From: Arctopsyche grandis
Taxonomy: Eukaryota > Arthropoda > Insecta > Trichoptera > Hydropsychidae
DNA length: 64,000 nt
Assembly: GCF_051622035.1 (NCBI RefSeq)
Contig: NC_135365.1
Coordinates: forward strand, 12,938,001 to 13,002,000
Reading direction: 5' to 3'
Under the pieces are notes generated by a model. That model was given only the letters and a program-made list of their open reading frames with translations. It made no database searches and was not told where the DNA came from. Each line of letters opens with the position of its first letter. Position 1 is the stretch's first letter. Positions 57,601-64,000 of the stretch are shown here, in pieces. A program made the translations under genes and the position numbers.

Positions 57601-60600
57601 CGCACACATACAATTTCGTAAGAAAAAATATAAAAAAAAGTTCTAAATAATAAAAATTTCGGATTGCACATTCAACGAAACGTTGCCACAACAAAAGAGG
57701 TTCTTACACTCCGCTCAATGGCCCTCGCTAAGAGCGTGCTGTACGGAGGAAGGGGTGAGTTCTCGTCCAACCACTACTCGGATTATTCGGAAGGTGTCAC
57801 GAGATTATTAGGTCGCCCGGCAGGTTGTTGTGTGTCAATCCATGGTTGGTGATGAATGGGTGGGTTGTACGACAAATTAATGGGTTAAAATGTTAACATA
57901 AAAACATACGGACGATGTACTATACATAAAGCCACAAGTGAACACAGTAATTATATTATTTCAAATGTTAGATGTAAGCACCCAATGTTAAGTGTTAAAT
58001 CCATTAAAATATAATAGTATCTGACCGATGGAGCAAATTGTTTCATAATATTTTTTATATTATAATAATAAATAGTAAAAAAAATATATTATATATTAAA
58101 TACATCTTACAAGTGTCTCCATCAGTCATTTCAAATTCCTAACCCAGAGAGTATTTTTGTACGTAATTGATGTTTTTAAAATAATAATTAAAAAAATTTA
58201 TATTTAAAACTCACACCATAAATATATTTACAAAAAGTTTGATGTGAAACTATTTCAGGTTATTTTATTAATCGTTATAAATAGTTAAAAAGAATTCTAA
58301 AAAATAAGGAAAGTAATTGAGTGATAAAATGTTTTCGTACCCCGTCAAATATGTCCATGACCTCGTCCCACCACTAGAAAGAAAGAAACGACAAAAGTTT
58401 TTCGTGAATTGTAAAACATAGGGTGTAAAAGGGTGTTTATAGGAGCACAAATTTGTATGCCATATAATACAAATTAATTTTAATCAACAAAAAACTCATA
58501 TTCCTAAGTTATTTTTATCAATATTAACTTATTCCATTGTCTATTATCAACTAAATCAATTTTAAAATTACTATCCGCAATGATAAGCTCAAATTAATCG
58601 TCACATTTTGTTAACTTTATTTAAAACATAACTAAATATTCTATTACAGGTTACGTTCTGTTAGTTAATTAATGTTTATGTTTAAAAATGCCTATGAATA
58701 AAACATTTTCAACAAGTTGGCGTTATTTGGTGAATCAGCAGACTACGTTTTGATTAATATAAACATTGAAATGAACTACATAATGGAGTAAATCAACTGT
58801 CAATCACAAAGCTGAAGGCTCAATGTGAAAAAAACATGTGCAATTGCAAATCAATCGACGGACATACATACATACATGATTTTGTATTAAAAATGGAACG
58901 GTCAAAAGAAAGCATTGATTAGAAATCACAATTAAATATCAAACCATTGATGACAAAATCATAATTCTTGTTACCTGTTTCGCTTCTTTATCCACTACGG
59001 ACGAACGTCCTGGAATATAATCTTCGATTCTACCCGGCTGATTTTTGTATACTTCTTGACTGGCTTTCGCCGATGCTAATGTGCTATATCTGAAAGTGAT
59101 TTTCAATTTAATGTACGGGAAATAGTAAACATATGATAAAAGTTGCATATTATTCGAAGACATTACTTATTGCTAGGAAGGTATTGACTGTTGACAACAT
59201 TTTCTTTATCGGAAGCTCGCCTACGATCTAATGCTGAATGTCTTCTTGTTGGTGCATCGCTATCGTAAGCATCGCTAGACCATCCTGCATTCCCTCCTCC
59301 GCCTTCAGGTTCGCTCAGATATCCAGATTTTGGATTGAAATAAGCATATTGTGAAGATCTTGGTGCTGTGTGTATCGTTGACGGGTGAGCTGAATCAAAA
59401 CATAATTTTAATTTTACTATATTACGATTTATACGAAAACATGATTCGAAGATGTCACTGAGATGAATTGATAGATATTAAAGAATACTAAAATAATCAC
59501 ATAAGAGTGTCGCTAAAAATATTAATCATGCTAAGAAAATCATATACAATATTGCAAAATAATAAAGAAAATAGCAAATTGAGTCGTATTTACAATGAAA
59601 AATATATAAATGAATAGTATAGTATACATATAATATAATACATATCAAATCCATATATCGTAGTTAATAGTATTCAAATTATTTTAGTAAATATTTTTTC
59701 AGATACCAAAACTATATCTATATTATTAGTATATATATATATTTATGATAGTTGTTATATATTAAATGTCTGCAGATATGTAGATATTTTTACATATTAA
59801 CACAGCAAATGCTTTGTATCGCTGGAGGAAAAAAGTATTGCTAAAAAAATGTTAATAGTACCTTTTGTAAGTAAAGAAAAAATTGATAAAAAAACTTAAA
59901 TATGTACCATTGTGTGAATGCAATTTTTTTTGCATTATTTCAAAATTCAGATTTAAAACAAAACCTACACCCTTGACTTAGTATCATTACAGTGAATTAA
60001 GTTAACGTAAAATATTATAATTACAGCAAAAAAAAAAATAAACGAAAAAAAAAACAGCTGTAATATTGAAAGCAAAAATTGTTATTTATGAATCTAATGG
60101 CAAATATTACATTTATGTATGTATATAATTTTTTTTGTGTATTTACAGGTGAGATAGAAAATCGTTATTTTAACTAAGCGAGTGTGTTATTTAGCCAATT
60201 CGTTATTATCAAATCAATCTACCACCGAATGACGATGGAAAATTTAAATTTTTTGTCTGAAGTACTGAAATATTCACCTCTACGAGATTTGTACCGAACA
60301 GTAACATAATCGTCTGAAAAATACAAAAATTTTAAAAAATACATTATAGAACGTGAAATCATCATTACAACATTGTAATGATATTTTTTTTTGTTTTAAA
60401 AAAACAAAAATAAACAAAAAGATGAAAAAACTAATATTTACCATCAAACTTATTCTTGTGTATGGTGTCATACATTTTTTTGTACCATTTTGATTGATTA
60501 CCCTCTTTGACTTCCTGAAAAAAATAAAATTGAAAATATTATTACTAATAATACAAACTATACAAACAAAAATGTAGAGACTATTCTGAGATTATTAAAC

Positions 60601-60924
60601 AAGCTTACAGATCTCAATACTATCGGCATGCCGTCTTTGGTTGTAGGACCGATACCCTCGTATTGTTTCGGACGAATTTCAGCCATTTTTCTGGGTCTAT
60701 CACTGCTACTTTCCGGTTCACTCATATAACCTCTTCTTAAAGAATAAACTGAAAACAAAAGAATGAGAAATTAAAACAAAAAATAATAAATAGAAGCGGG
60801 GTAAATAATTATAAACGAACATTACCAGTTTCTCCAGGATATACTCTAGGCGGGGATAGACGACGATCGTTCGGAAGATCTCTATCTTGCTCTAAATAAG
60901 ATGCACCACGAGGTAGTTGACCTT
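33276..60924 (-). CDS. CAP: CAP/SORBS SoHo-and-SH3 adaptor, 18 exons, 5' end outside window
   Basis: Exons in transcript order: 60826-60924, 60609-60748, 60442-60514, 60278-60313, 59167-59389, 58975-59089, 58341-58373, 57708-57773, 56813-56901, 56551-56729, 49780-54828, 49504-49566, 41186-41346, 34332-34589, 34015-34255, 33766-33933, 33529-33655, 33276-33444. All phases match, giving about 2428 residues. It has the SoHo core [15 protein letters not shown], a conserved block ending [17 protein letters not shown], a 1682-codon Ser/Lys/Arg-rich region and three SH3 domains at the C-terminus. CAP/SORBS/vinexin adaptors link vinculin and actin regulators to integrin attachment sites. In flies CAP acts at muscle attachments and stretch-sensing organs. 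Domain order fits the long insect isoforms. The first exon enters in phase 1, so more coding sequence lies beyond the right edge. Confidence 0.93.
33529..33655 (-). CDS. CAP: CAP exon: linker before SH3-3
   Basis: Minus-strand acceptor TTTTTTTCAG, donor GTAAGT. It encodes [20 protein letters not shown] and a stretch ending in [10 protein letters not shown]. Phase 1 in, phase 2 out. No domain; proline-containing linker. Confidence 0.88.
33766..33933 (-). CDS. CAP: CAP exon: Ala/Ser/Pro linker between SH3-2 and SH3-3
   Basis: Minus-strand acceptor TTTTTTAACAG, donor GTAATA. It encodes [19 protein letters not shown] and [20 protein letters not shown]. Low complexity, phase 1 to phase 1. Confidence 0.85.
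34015..34255 (-). CDS. CAP: CAP exon: SH3-2
   Basis: Minus-strand acceptor TATAAACTTCAG, donor GTATTT. It encodes [40 protein letters not shown] and VSYVEVL, a full SH3. Phase 0 in, phase 1 out. The exon starts with ATG by chance of splicing. Confidence 0.95.
34332..34589 (-). CDS. CAP: CAP exon: SH3-1
   Basis: Minus-strand acceptor GTTGATTTCAG, donor GTATAT. It encodes [20 protein letters not shown], then [39 protein letters not shown] and YVE. The pre-SH3 block with HTDN and SQKSPI is characteristic of CAP. Phase 0 to phase 0. Confidence 0.95.
34939..36530. mobile_element. hAT-like non-autonomous element, CAGTGGCGGACTGG ends (1.6 kb)
   Basis: Left CAGTGGCGGACTGG and right CCAGTCCGCCACTG are perfect inverted ends. 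Both flanks read CATATATA, an 8-bp duplication, though in a TA-rich setting that could be chance. Inside are GGGCCC-rich borders and AT-rich middle sequence. A second element is nested at 35595-36212. No transposase motif found. Confidence 0.8.
35595..36212. mobile_element. Nested TIR element, CAGGGACGT ends
   Basis: It starts CAGGGACGTAATTTGGGGGG and ends with CCCCCCAAG...GACGTCCCTG, inverted with a G-run. The open frame inside (35700-36143) is AT-rich Phe/Lys/Ile sequence and is not accepted as a gene. Confidence 0.75.
36532..36603. repeat. (TA)n microsatellite
   Basis: Long uninterrupted AT tract immediately right of the hAT-like element. Confidence 0.95.
37140..37715 (+). mobile_element. 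RTE-clade retrotransposon 3' part, open C-terminus
   Basis: A frame at 37186-37704 stays open for about 172 codons and ends in TGA. It encodes the reverse-transcriptase C-terminal region of RTE elements: [48 protein letters not shown] and [23 protein letters not shown] tail follows. The catalytic part is missing, so it is a 5'-truncated copy that cannot move on its own. It is the best preserved of at least five related fragments in this window and lies in a CAP intron, opposite to that gene. Confidence 0.88.
37765..37830. repeat. (GA)n-rich tract
   Basis: Purine-rich GAGAGA tract including GAGAGAGAGAGAGACG. Confidence 0.8.
39631..40123. mobile_element. hAT-like MITE, CAGTGACGTAGCTA ends
   Basis: Left CAGTGACGTAGCTAGG and right GTAGCTACGTCACTG are inverted. 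Flanks GTTTTTGG and GCTTTTGG match at 7 of 8, an 8-bp target duplication. The interior aligns with the 13789-14415 copy. Confidence 0.85.
40820..41100. other. CpG-richer block in CAP intron, possible promoter
   Basis: Clearly richer in CG than its surroundings. The minus strand has a TCAGTC initiator-like motif near 40855. A transcript starting here would join exon 34332-34589. A (CA)n tract lies at 41069-41086. No first exon could be defined. Confidence 0.3.
41186..41346 (-). CDS. CAP: CAP exon: common exon joined by all starts
   Basis: Minus-strand acceptor CTTTTTCAG, donor GTCAGT. It encodes [39 protein letters not shown] and RRKYLQ, a charged helical segment before SH3-1. Phase 1 in, phase 0 out. 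It is the exon that the long form and both candidate short first exons can splice to. Confidence 0.94.
41716..42038. mobile_element. MITE related to 27790-28078
   Basis: Ends AAGGGCGAAAGCACACCGAG and the inverted CTCAATGTGTTTTCAGCTT. Shares ATCACTGTCAAGCAAGGATA and CTCCAGGGGGTGA with the 27.8-kb copy. Confidence 0.75.
42693..43290. mobile_element. MITE with TGTTACAGTCGAAGTG ends, full-length copy
   Basis: It starts TGTTACAGTCGAAGTGCAC and ends ACAATTCAACTATAACA, with an inner second end (CACTTCAACTATAACAG) near 43195-43211. It aligns with 26153-26647. Confidence 0.75.
43880..44095. other. CpG-richer block, possible alternative promoter/first exon
   Basis: It stands out from the AT-rich intron. 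The minus strand carries a TCAGTG initiator-like motif with an ATG-led frame (44023-43766, 85 codons) of no recognised family. The plus strand also has an open segment flanked by TTTGTAG and GGTGAGA. Neither reading can be preferred. Confidence 0.25.
44427..45186. mobile_element. hAT-like non-autonomous element, CAGGGCCGCG ends (760 bp)
   Basis: Inverted ends CAGGGCCGCG and CGCGGCCCTG. Perfect 8-bp flanking duplication AGTTTAGT at 44419-44426 and 45187-45194. The interior has no intact transposase. Confidence 0.9.
45290..45722. mobile_element. Degenerate copy of the TGTTACAGTCGAAGTG element
   Basis: The interior (ATTACGATAACCCCAAGAAT, TTGTTCAAAACAAAAATGCG) and end (ACTTTGACTGTAACATATG) match the 42.7-kb copy. 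The left end is lost. Confidence 0.55.
46591..46630 (-). CDS. CAP: CAP alternative first coding exon (short)
   Basis: On the minus strand an ATG at 46630 opens [13 protein letters not shown] and reaches donor GTACGT after one more base (phase 1). Joined to exon 41186-41346 this gives [13 protein letters not shown] in frame. A TCAGTAAC initiator-like motif lies upstream near 46800. It cannot be an internal exon in the long form: with the incoming phase 1 it meets a TGA at once. Hence a short isoform with its own promoter and only the SH3 end is likely. Confidence 0.6.
46640..46860 (-). promoter_or_regulatory. Candidate promoter/5' UTR of the short CAP isoform
   Basis: The CpG-richer part (about 46755-46860) has a TCAGTAAC motif on the minus strand (about 46803). 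The segment before the exon ends in CTCTACGCAG, which could also be an acceptor if the 5' UTR has an intron. Confidence 0.35.
47563..47779 (-). CDS. CAP: CAP alternative first coding exon (72 codons)
   Basis: On the minus strand an ATG in good context (AAAAATGAA) opens [20 protein letters not shown] and reaches [20 protein letters not shown] donor in phase 1 then fits exon 41186-41346 (giving K-SPRRY). The rest of the frame ends two codons later in TAG, so splicing at this donor is the simplest reading. It is acidic and polar with no domain, and sits in CAP orientation. A CpG-richer region at 47780-47960 may be its promoter. Confidence 0.55.
48178..48638. mobile_element. TIR element with TTCGTTCATGAACATACCAG arms
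   Basis: TTCGTTCATGAACATACCAG then TTTGTT near 48203 pairs with AACAAACTAGTATGTTCATG then AACGAA near 48590-48613. Outer ends resemble TGTTACAATCCAAGTG and its relatives. No frame. Confidence 0.7.
48873..48957. repeat. Two adjacent perfect hairpins
   Basis: Arms 48873-48890 and 48902-48919 (18 of 18 paired), then 48919-48933 and 48943-48957 (15 of 15 paired). Loops are 11 and 9 bases. Confidence 0.85.
49504..49566 (-). CDS. CAP: CAP exon (63 nt): Pro-rich linker
   Basis: Minus-strand acceptor GATCGTAG, donor GTAATT. It encodes [20 protein letters not shown]. Phase 1 to phase 1, so it can be skipped without changing frame. The PPPK motif is a possible SH3 or EVH1 ligand. Confidence 0.85.
49780..54828 (-). 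CDS. CAP: CAP giant exon (5049 nt, low complexity)
   Basis: Minus-strand acceptor TGTTTCCACAG, donor AAG-GTTTCA at 49779. It begins [20 protein letters not shown], conserved in CAP proteins, and then runs open for about 1682 codons. The content is rich in Ser, Lys, Arg and Pro, with repeats of the form SRPLSPVI / TRPRSPVV / SRPVTPTF (about 52750-53030). A helix-rich charged stretch follows ([20 protein letters not shown], about 52340-52200). Such intrinsically disordered regions in CAP carry binding and phosphorylation sites. The last 30 codons of the open frame beyond 49780 are intron. Phase 1 in and out, so the whole exon can be skipped in frame. Confidence 0.93.
54829..56550 (-). other. 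CAP intron before the giant exon
   Basis: Mostly AT-rich. 55300-55680 is CpG-richer and could hold a promoter or UTR exon, but no joinable coding frame was found. Confidence 0.6.
56551..56729 (-). CDS. CAP: CAP exon: [11 protein letters not shown] block
   Basis: Minus-strand acceptor TTCTTTTAAG, donor GTAATT. It encodes [40 protein letters not shown] and RKPAPDKPK, a block conserved in CAP/SORBS family members. Phase 2 in, phase 1 out. Confidence 0.92.
56813..56901 (-). CDS. CAP: CAP exon: Gln/Asn/Ser linker
   Basis: Minus-strand acceptor GTATTTTCAG, donor GTGAGT. It encodes [20 protein letters not shown] and ILSKSYMAR. Phase 0 in, phase 2 out. Confidence 0.88.
57708..57773 (-). CDS. CAP: CAP 66-nt exon
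   Basis: On the minus strand TAG-TGG opens [20 protein letters not shown] and RS, ending at donor GTAAGA. It is exactly 22 codons, phase 0 to 0, and continues the DIFDG-WL sense of the exon before. GC-richer than flanks. The acceptor lacks a strong pyrimidine tract, and the frame has a stop directly upstream, so the acceptor position is forced if the exon is real. It could be a cassette. Confidence 0.65.
58341..58373 (-). CDS. CAP: CAP 33-nt microexon
   Basis: Minus-strand acceptor TTTCTTTCTAG, donor GTACGA. It encodes exactly [11 protein letters not shown], phase 0 to 0. The tryptophan-rich acidic peptide fits the preceding VDKEAKQ end. Confidence 0.82.
58975..59089 (-). CDS. CAP: CAP exon: region after SoHo
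   Basis: Minus-strand acceptor ATCACTTTCAG, donor GTAACA. It encodes [38 protein letters not shown]. Phase 2 in, phase 0 out. The IEDYxPGRSS block recurs in family members. Confidence 0.9.
59167..59389 (-). CDS. CAP: CAP exon: SGYLSEPE block
   Basis: Minus-strand acceptor TTTTGATTCAG, donor GTAATG. It encodes [20 protein letters not shown] and [20 protein letters not shown]. Phase 1 in, phase 2 out. Confidence 0.9.
60278..60313 (-). CDS. CAP: CAP 36-nt exon, end of SoHo
   Basis: Minus-strand acceptor GTATTTTTCAG, donor GTGAAT. It encodes [12 protein letters not shown] with one split codon at each end. Phase 1 to phase 1, so it is skippable in frame. Confidence 0.87.
60442..60514 (-). CDS. 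CAP: CAP exon: SoHo core
   Basis: Minus-strand acceptor ATTTTTTTCAG, donor GTAAAT. It encodes [20 protein letters not shown] and NKFD. The KWYKxMYxxIHK motif is the sorbin-homology signature. In vertebrate relatives SoHo binds flotillin at membrane microdomains. Phase 0 in, phase 1 out. Confidence 0.95.
60609..60748 (-). CDS. CAP: CAP exon: SoHo N-terminal part
   Basis: Minus-strand acceptor TTTTGTTTTCAG, donor GTAAGC. It encodes [20 protein letters not shown] and [18 protein letters not shown], the usual lead into SoHo. Phase 1 in, phase 0 out. Confidence 0.93.
60826..60924 (-). CDS. CAP: CAP first exon visible in window
   Basis: Minus-strand acceptor GTTCACTTTACAG, donor GTAATG. It encodes [20 protein letters not shown] and [12 protein letters not shown]. 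It enters in phase 1, so at least one earlier coding exon must exist beyond 60924. None was found up to 64000. Confidence 0.9.
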
Positions 60925-62888
60925 CTGTAAAGTGAACCGATAGTATTTTGTATTGTGCATATATTTATACCACGTCGAAACATATGAATCTGCAATTTGA
61001 ACTCAACTTGGTTCTCTCATAATTTGATTTATAATAGAAGATGAGTCATTGGAAGTTACTTTGTTATAATTGTAATCCAAACGATCAACTTCTAATATAG
61101 ACAGTATTGAATTTCAATAATAAAGTCATTTACATTTTAACATCATATACCGAGTGCATACAAACATATAATAACTAGTGTTGTACCCAATGAAATATCA
61201 TCGCTTGGGTGTTGGCATATTAAGTTATTAAATAAAAAAAAAATTAAAAGAAACGAGTTGGTCCTGTGTTTGATCCACAGGTGGTCAAATTTTTTTCAAA
61301 TACCTTTTAAATATATTTGATTTAATATTATTTAATTGTTTAATATGAAAAAAAAGGTAAAAACTACCCACCTATCTAAACATAAACAATATAAAACAGC
61401 AATTGAAAAAAAGTTTTTTAAAAACATACCTCTTCTATAATTTGTATATAAAATTGTTATTTTGAATAAAAACAATAATTTTATTTTACTACCGCCATCT
61501 ATGTTTAAAACTAATAAACAAACGATGGATAAACGTCAACGACTATCTCGCAGGGCAGATATCATCCTTTTTATCCTAACCACCAGTAACCATCCTTTTT
61601 TTATAGAAAAAAATTTTTGAAGTGGGAAAAAAAATCTAAAAATATAGCATCGTCTTTTAGCTATAAATAATTGTAAAAATTAAAATAAAATAATTTTTTG
61701 GACTGGGGTGACCAAACTTTTTTTATACAACAAAATCAGATGAAGTCAGAAAAAAAAGAAAAAATATTAAAATCATTTTTGGGCTATAAATGATTGCAAA
61801 ATTTTAAATATAATAATATTTTGACTAGGGTAACCAGCCTTTTTTTATTCAAAAAATTTCTTCAAGTTGAAAATAAAATTTAAAAATATTCCTATAGTTT
61901 TAATGCCATAAATGATGACAAAATTTAAAATAAAATAGTTTTTTGTAGTAGGGTAACCAAACTTTTTATATAACATTTTTTTTAAAGCTAGAAAACATCT
62001 AAAAATATTACCATCATCTCTGTGATATAAATTATTGCAAAATTAAAAATATGATAATTTTTTGACTAGGGTAACCAGGCTTTTTATACAAAAATTTTTT
62101 TCGAGTTTTGAAATAAAATCTAAAAGTCTTAATGCTATAAATATTGCAAGCTTAAAATATTATTTTTGAGACACGGCTTAACAATCTTTTCATACAACAA
62201 TTTTTAATGTGAAAAAACAATCAATATAATATGTAAGTAATGTTTAATGACAATTTATTATTATTTTAATTTAAAAAATAAATAAACTTAATTTAAATTT
62301 TAAAATTTGCATATCGTTGTTAAAAAATTATTTTTTAAAAAATTTGAATATTTAATAATTTTAAAATAAAATTAGATCAAATCAAGATACAGTTAAAAAT
62401 GTAAGTATGTTTAACTTTAAGCGAGAAAAAATCCAAAAATATTCCCATCGTTTAAATGCTTTCAATTATTCTAAAATTTAAAATAAAATACTATAATTTT
62501 TTGACTACAGTAACCAGCCTTTTTTATACAACAAAAAAAAATATTAAAACATTCCCACCGTTCTTATACAAAATTTAAAATAAAATAGATTTTCAAAATA
62601 AATTAGATTATTTTGTCAATTAAAAAAATTCGTTGTATAAAAAAGGCTGGTTACCCTAATAAAATTTATAGTATATTAAATTTTAATCACAAAGACGATG
62701 GGAATATTTTGAGATGTTTTCTGAATTAAAAATTTTTTTTTGTATAACAAGGTTGGTTGCCCTAGTCAAAAAATCTATTTTATTTTAAATTTTGCATAGG
62801 AACGATGGAAATATTTTTCGATTTTAATCTCACTACAAAAATTTTGCTGTATAAAAAGCCTGGTTACCCTAATCAAAATTTATAGTAT

Positions 62889-63270
62889 TATTGCGTAGGG
62901 GTGGGTGGAGGATCCAAGTAAAAGGCCAACAGTCGTATCACAGCATTTATTGATGATTCAGGAGATACACGCAGTGTCACGGCTAAGTCCAGAATGAATT
63001 ATATCGCCTACGTACCGCCTTATAAAGGGTAGATCTCTCAGGACGCCTAATCTGTTTACCTGTTGTATAGTCACGTATTCGGATATGTATTTCCAAGACA
63101 TTGGGTCTTCCCGTACCGATTCTGAGAAATAACTAATAACGGTTATTGTTTAGCCTAAATGCACTTAGAGTCCAGATATAATCTTTGGAAGTACGTGCAT
63201 GCATTTAGTTAACCGATAACAGATATCCGTTGGTCTAAGTACAATTCGCTCAATCCACGGCGTACGTAAA
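62889..63270 (-). mobile_element. Solo LTR-like element, copy B (diverged)
   Basis: Starts ATTGCGTAGGGGTGGGTGGA and ends near GGCGTACGTAAATT. It shares AGGATCCAAGTAAAAGGCCA and the GGAGATACACGCA block with copies A and C. The ends have drifted and no duplication can be read. Confidence 0.7.
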
Positions 63271-63468
63271 TTAAGTATTTTAAATTTTAATCATAAAGAA
63301 GATGGGAATATTTGTAGATGTTTTCTCGCTTAAAAAAAAATGTTGTATAAAAAGGATGGTTACCTTAGTCCAAAAAATTATTTTATTTTAAATTTTTGTC
63401 ATCATTCACAGGCCATAGCATAAAAACAATGAGAATATTTTTAGATTTTATTTACAACTTGAAAATAT

Positions 63469-63859
63469 TGTTGCGTAGGGGTGGGTGGAGGATCCAAGTA
63501 AAAGGCCAAAGTCGTTTCACAGCATTTATTGGTGATTAAGGAGATACACGCACTGGCAGTGCTCCGTCTAGAATGTCTTGATATCGCCTAAGTACCGCCT
63601 TATAACGGATAGATCTCTCAGGGCATCTTCAACGTCCGATTTGCTTGCCTATTGTTATGGTCACGTACTAGATGTCCCACGCTACCGCTGTGGGTTCTGA
63701 GAACTCTACCGGAATGCGACCCCGAGTTACCGCTACTCCCGCTAAGTGCATTCGGGGGAGATAATCCTCGAAACCAATTATAACGGTCACACAGTCTCTG
63801 GGATGCTACTCGGCCTAATCCGATTGCACTTACTCGGCCTAATCCGAGTGTACGTAACA
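63469..63859 (-). mobile_element. Solo LTR-like element, copy C (391 bp)
   Basis: TGTTGCGTAGGGGTGGGTGG to TGTACGTAACA with flanking ATAT at 63465-63468 and 63860-63863. The minus strand has TTATAAGG (about 63597-63606) and AATAAA (complement of TTTATT near 63525), the order expected in an LTR. Very similar to copy A at 27235-27628. Confidence 0.78.
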
Positions 63860-64000
63860 ATATTTTTTGTATAAAAAAAGGCTGGTTACCCTAGTCAATA
63901 TTTAATCATATTTTAAATATTGCAACTTCTTCAGTGGGATTCATCATTGGTGAGTATGAATGTAAGTAATTAAAAATATGGTTTGTACGTTCAACCAGCT

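Larger units (their letters stand above)
61560..63920. repeat. Tandem repeat of about 110-120 bp that inverts, with LTR insertions
   Basis: The core GGGTAACCAGCCTTTTTTAT occurs at about 61705, 61828, 61951, 62069, 62187 and 62508 in one orientation (spacing 118-123). Its complement occurs at about 62634, 62741, 62849, 63342 and 63865 (spacing about 107 where uninterrupted). The rest of each unit is an AT-rich TTTAAAATAAAAT tract. Two LTR-like elements (62889-63270, 63469-63859) are inserted in the inverted half. Presumably intronic in CAP. Confidence 0.8.

Noticed and set aside
57664..57852. Plus-strand frame with [11 protein letters not shown]
   Set aside because: It overlaps the 66-nt CAP exon on the other strand, whose phase and sequence fit the gene. 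The plus frame has no joinable partner.
1..64000. tRNA, rRNA or other structured RNA genes
   Set aside because: No cloverleaf with a B-box motif and no rRNA-like conserved segment was recognised. The hairpins found are repeat-associated and unproven as RNA genes.

Overview
This is an AT-rich animal nuclear window with interrupted genes, GT-AG introns, arthropod-type initiator motifs (TCAGT), many ACATATGTAC-type microsatellites and a dense load of transposons. The two main proteins have an insect-type domain make-up, so an insect, probably holometabolous, is the best reading. The order cannot be fixed from sequence alone. Nothing looks bacterial or viral.

Three genes are supported. (1) At 2646-2951 (+) lies the last coding exon of a Ly6/three-finger, probably GPI-anchored protein; its earlier exons are not visible. 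(2) Seventeen exons at 9147-29392 (+) join without any phase conflict into a complete secreted ADAMTS metalloprotease of about 1124 residues: signal peptide, propeptide, zinc protease, disintegrin-like, TSP1, Cys-rich, spacer, two more TSP1 and a PLAC domain. (3) From 60924 down to 33276 (-), eighteen exons form a CAP/SORBS adaptor: SoHo domain, a 5-kb exon of low-complexity Ser/Lys/Arg-rich sequence, then three C-terminal SH3 domains. All phases agree and about 2428 residues are coded here. The 5' end lies beyond the right edge. Two extra ATG exons (47563-47779 and 46591-46630) end in the phase that joins exon 41186-41346, so they look like alternative first exons for short isoforms.

Genes 2 and 3 are tail to tail with about 3.9 kb of AT-rich sequence between the stop codons. 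One makes an extracellular-matrix protease and the other an integrin/cytoskeleton adaptor. They could both act at cell-matrix attachment, but that link is inference from the families.

Between exons the window is mostly transposon debris: RTE-clade non-LTR fragments (one with an open 172-codon C-terminus), hAT-like non-autonomous elements with 8-bp target duplications, a decayed hAT transposase, several other inverted-repeat elements, three LTR-like copies of about 390 bp, long hairpins, and a roughly 110-120-bp tandem repeat at 61.5-63.9 kb that flips orientation part way. Stretches 4.2-7.8 kb and 29.4-33.3 kb hold no recognisable gene.
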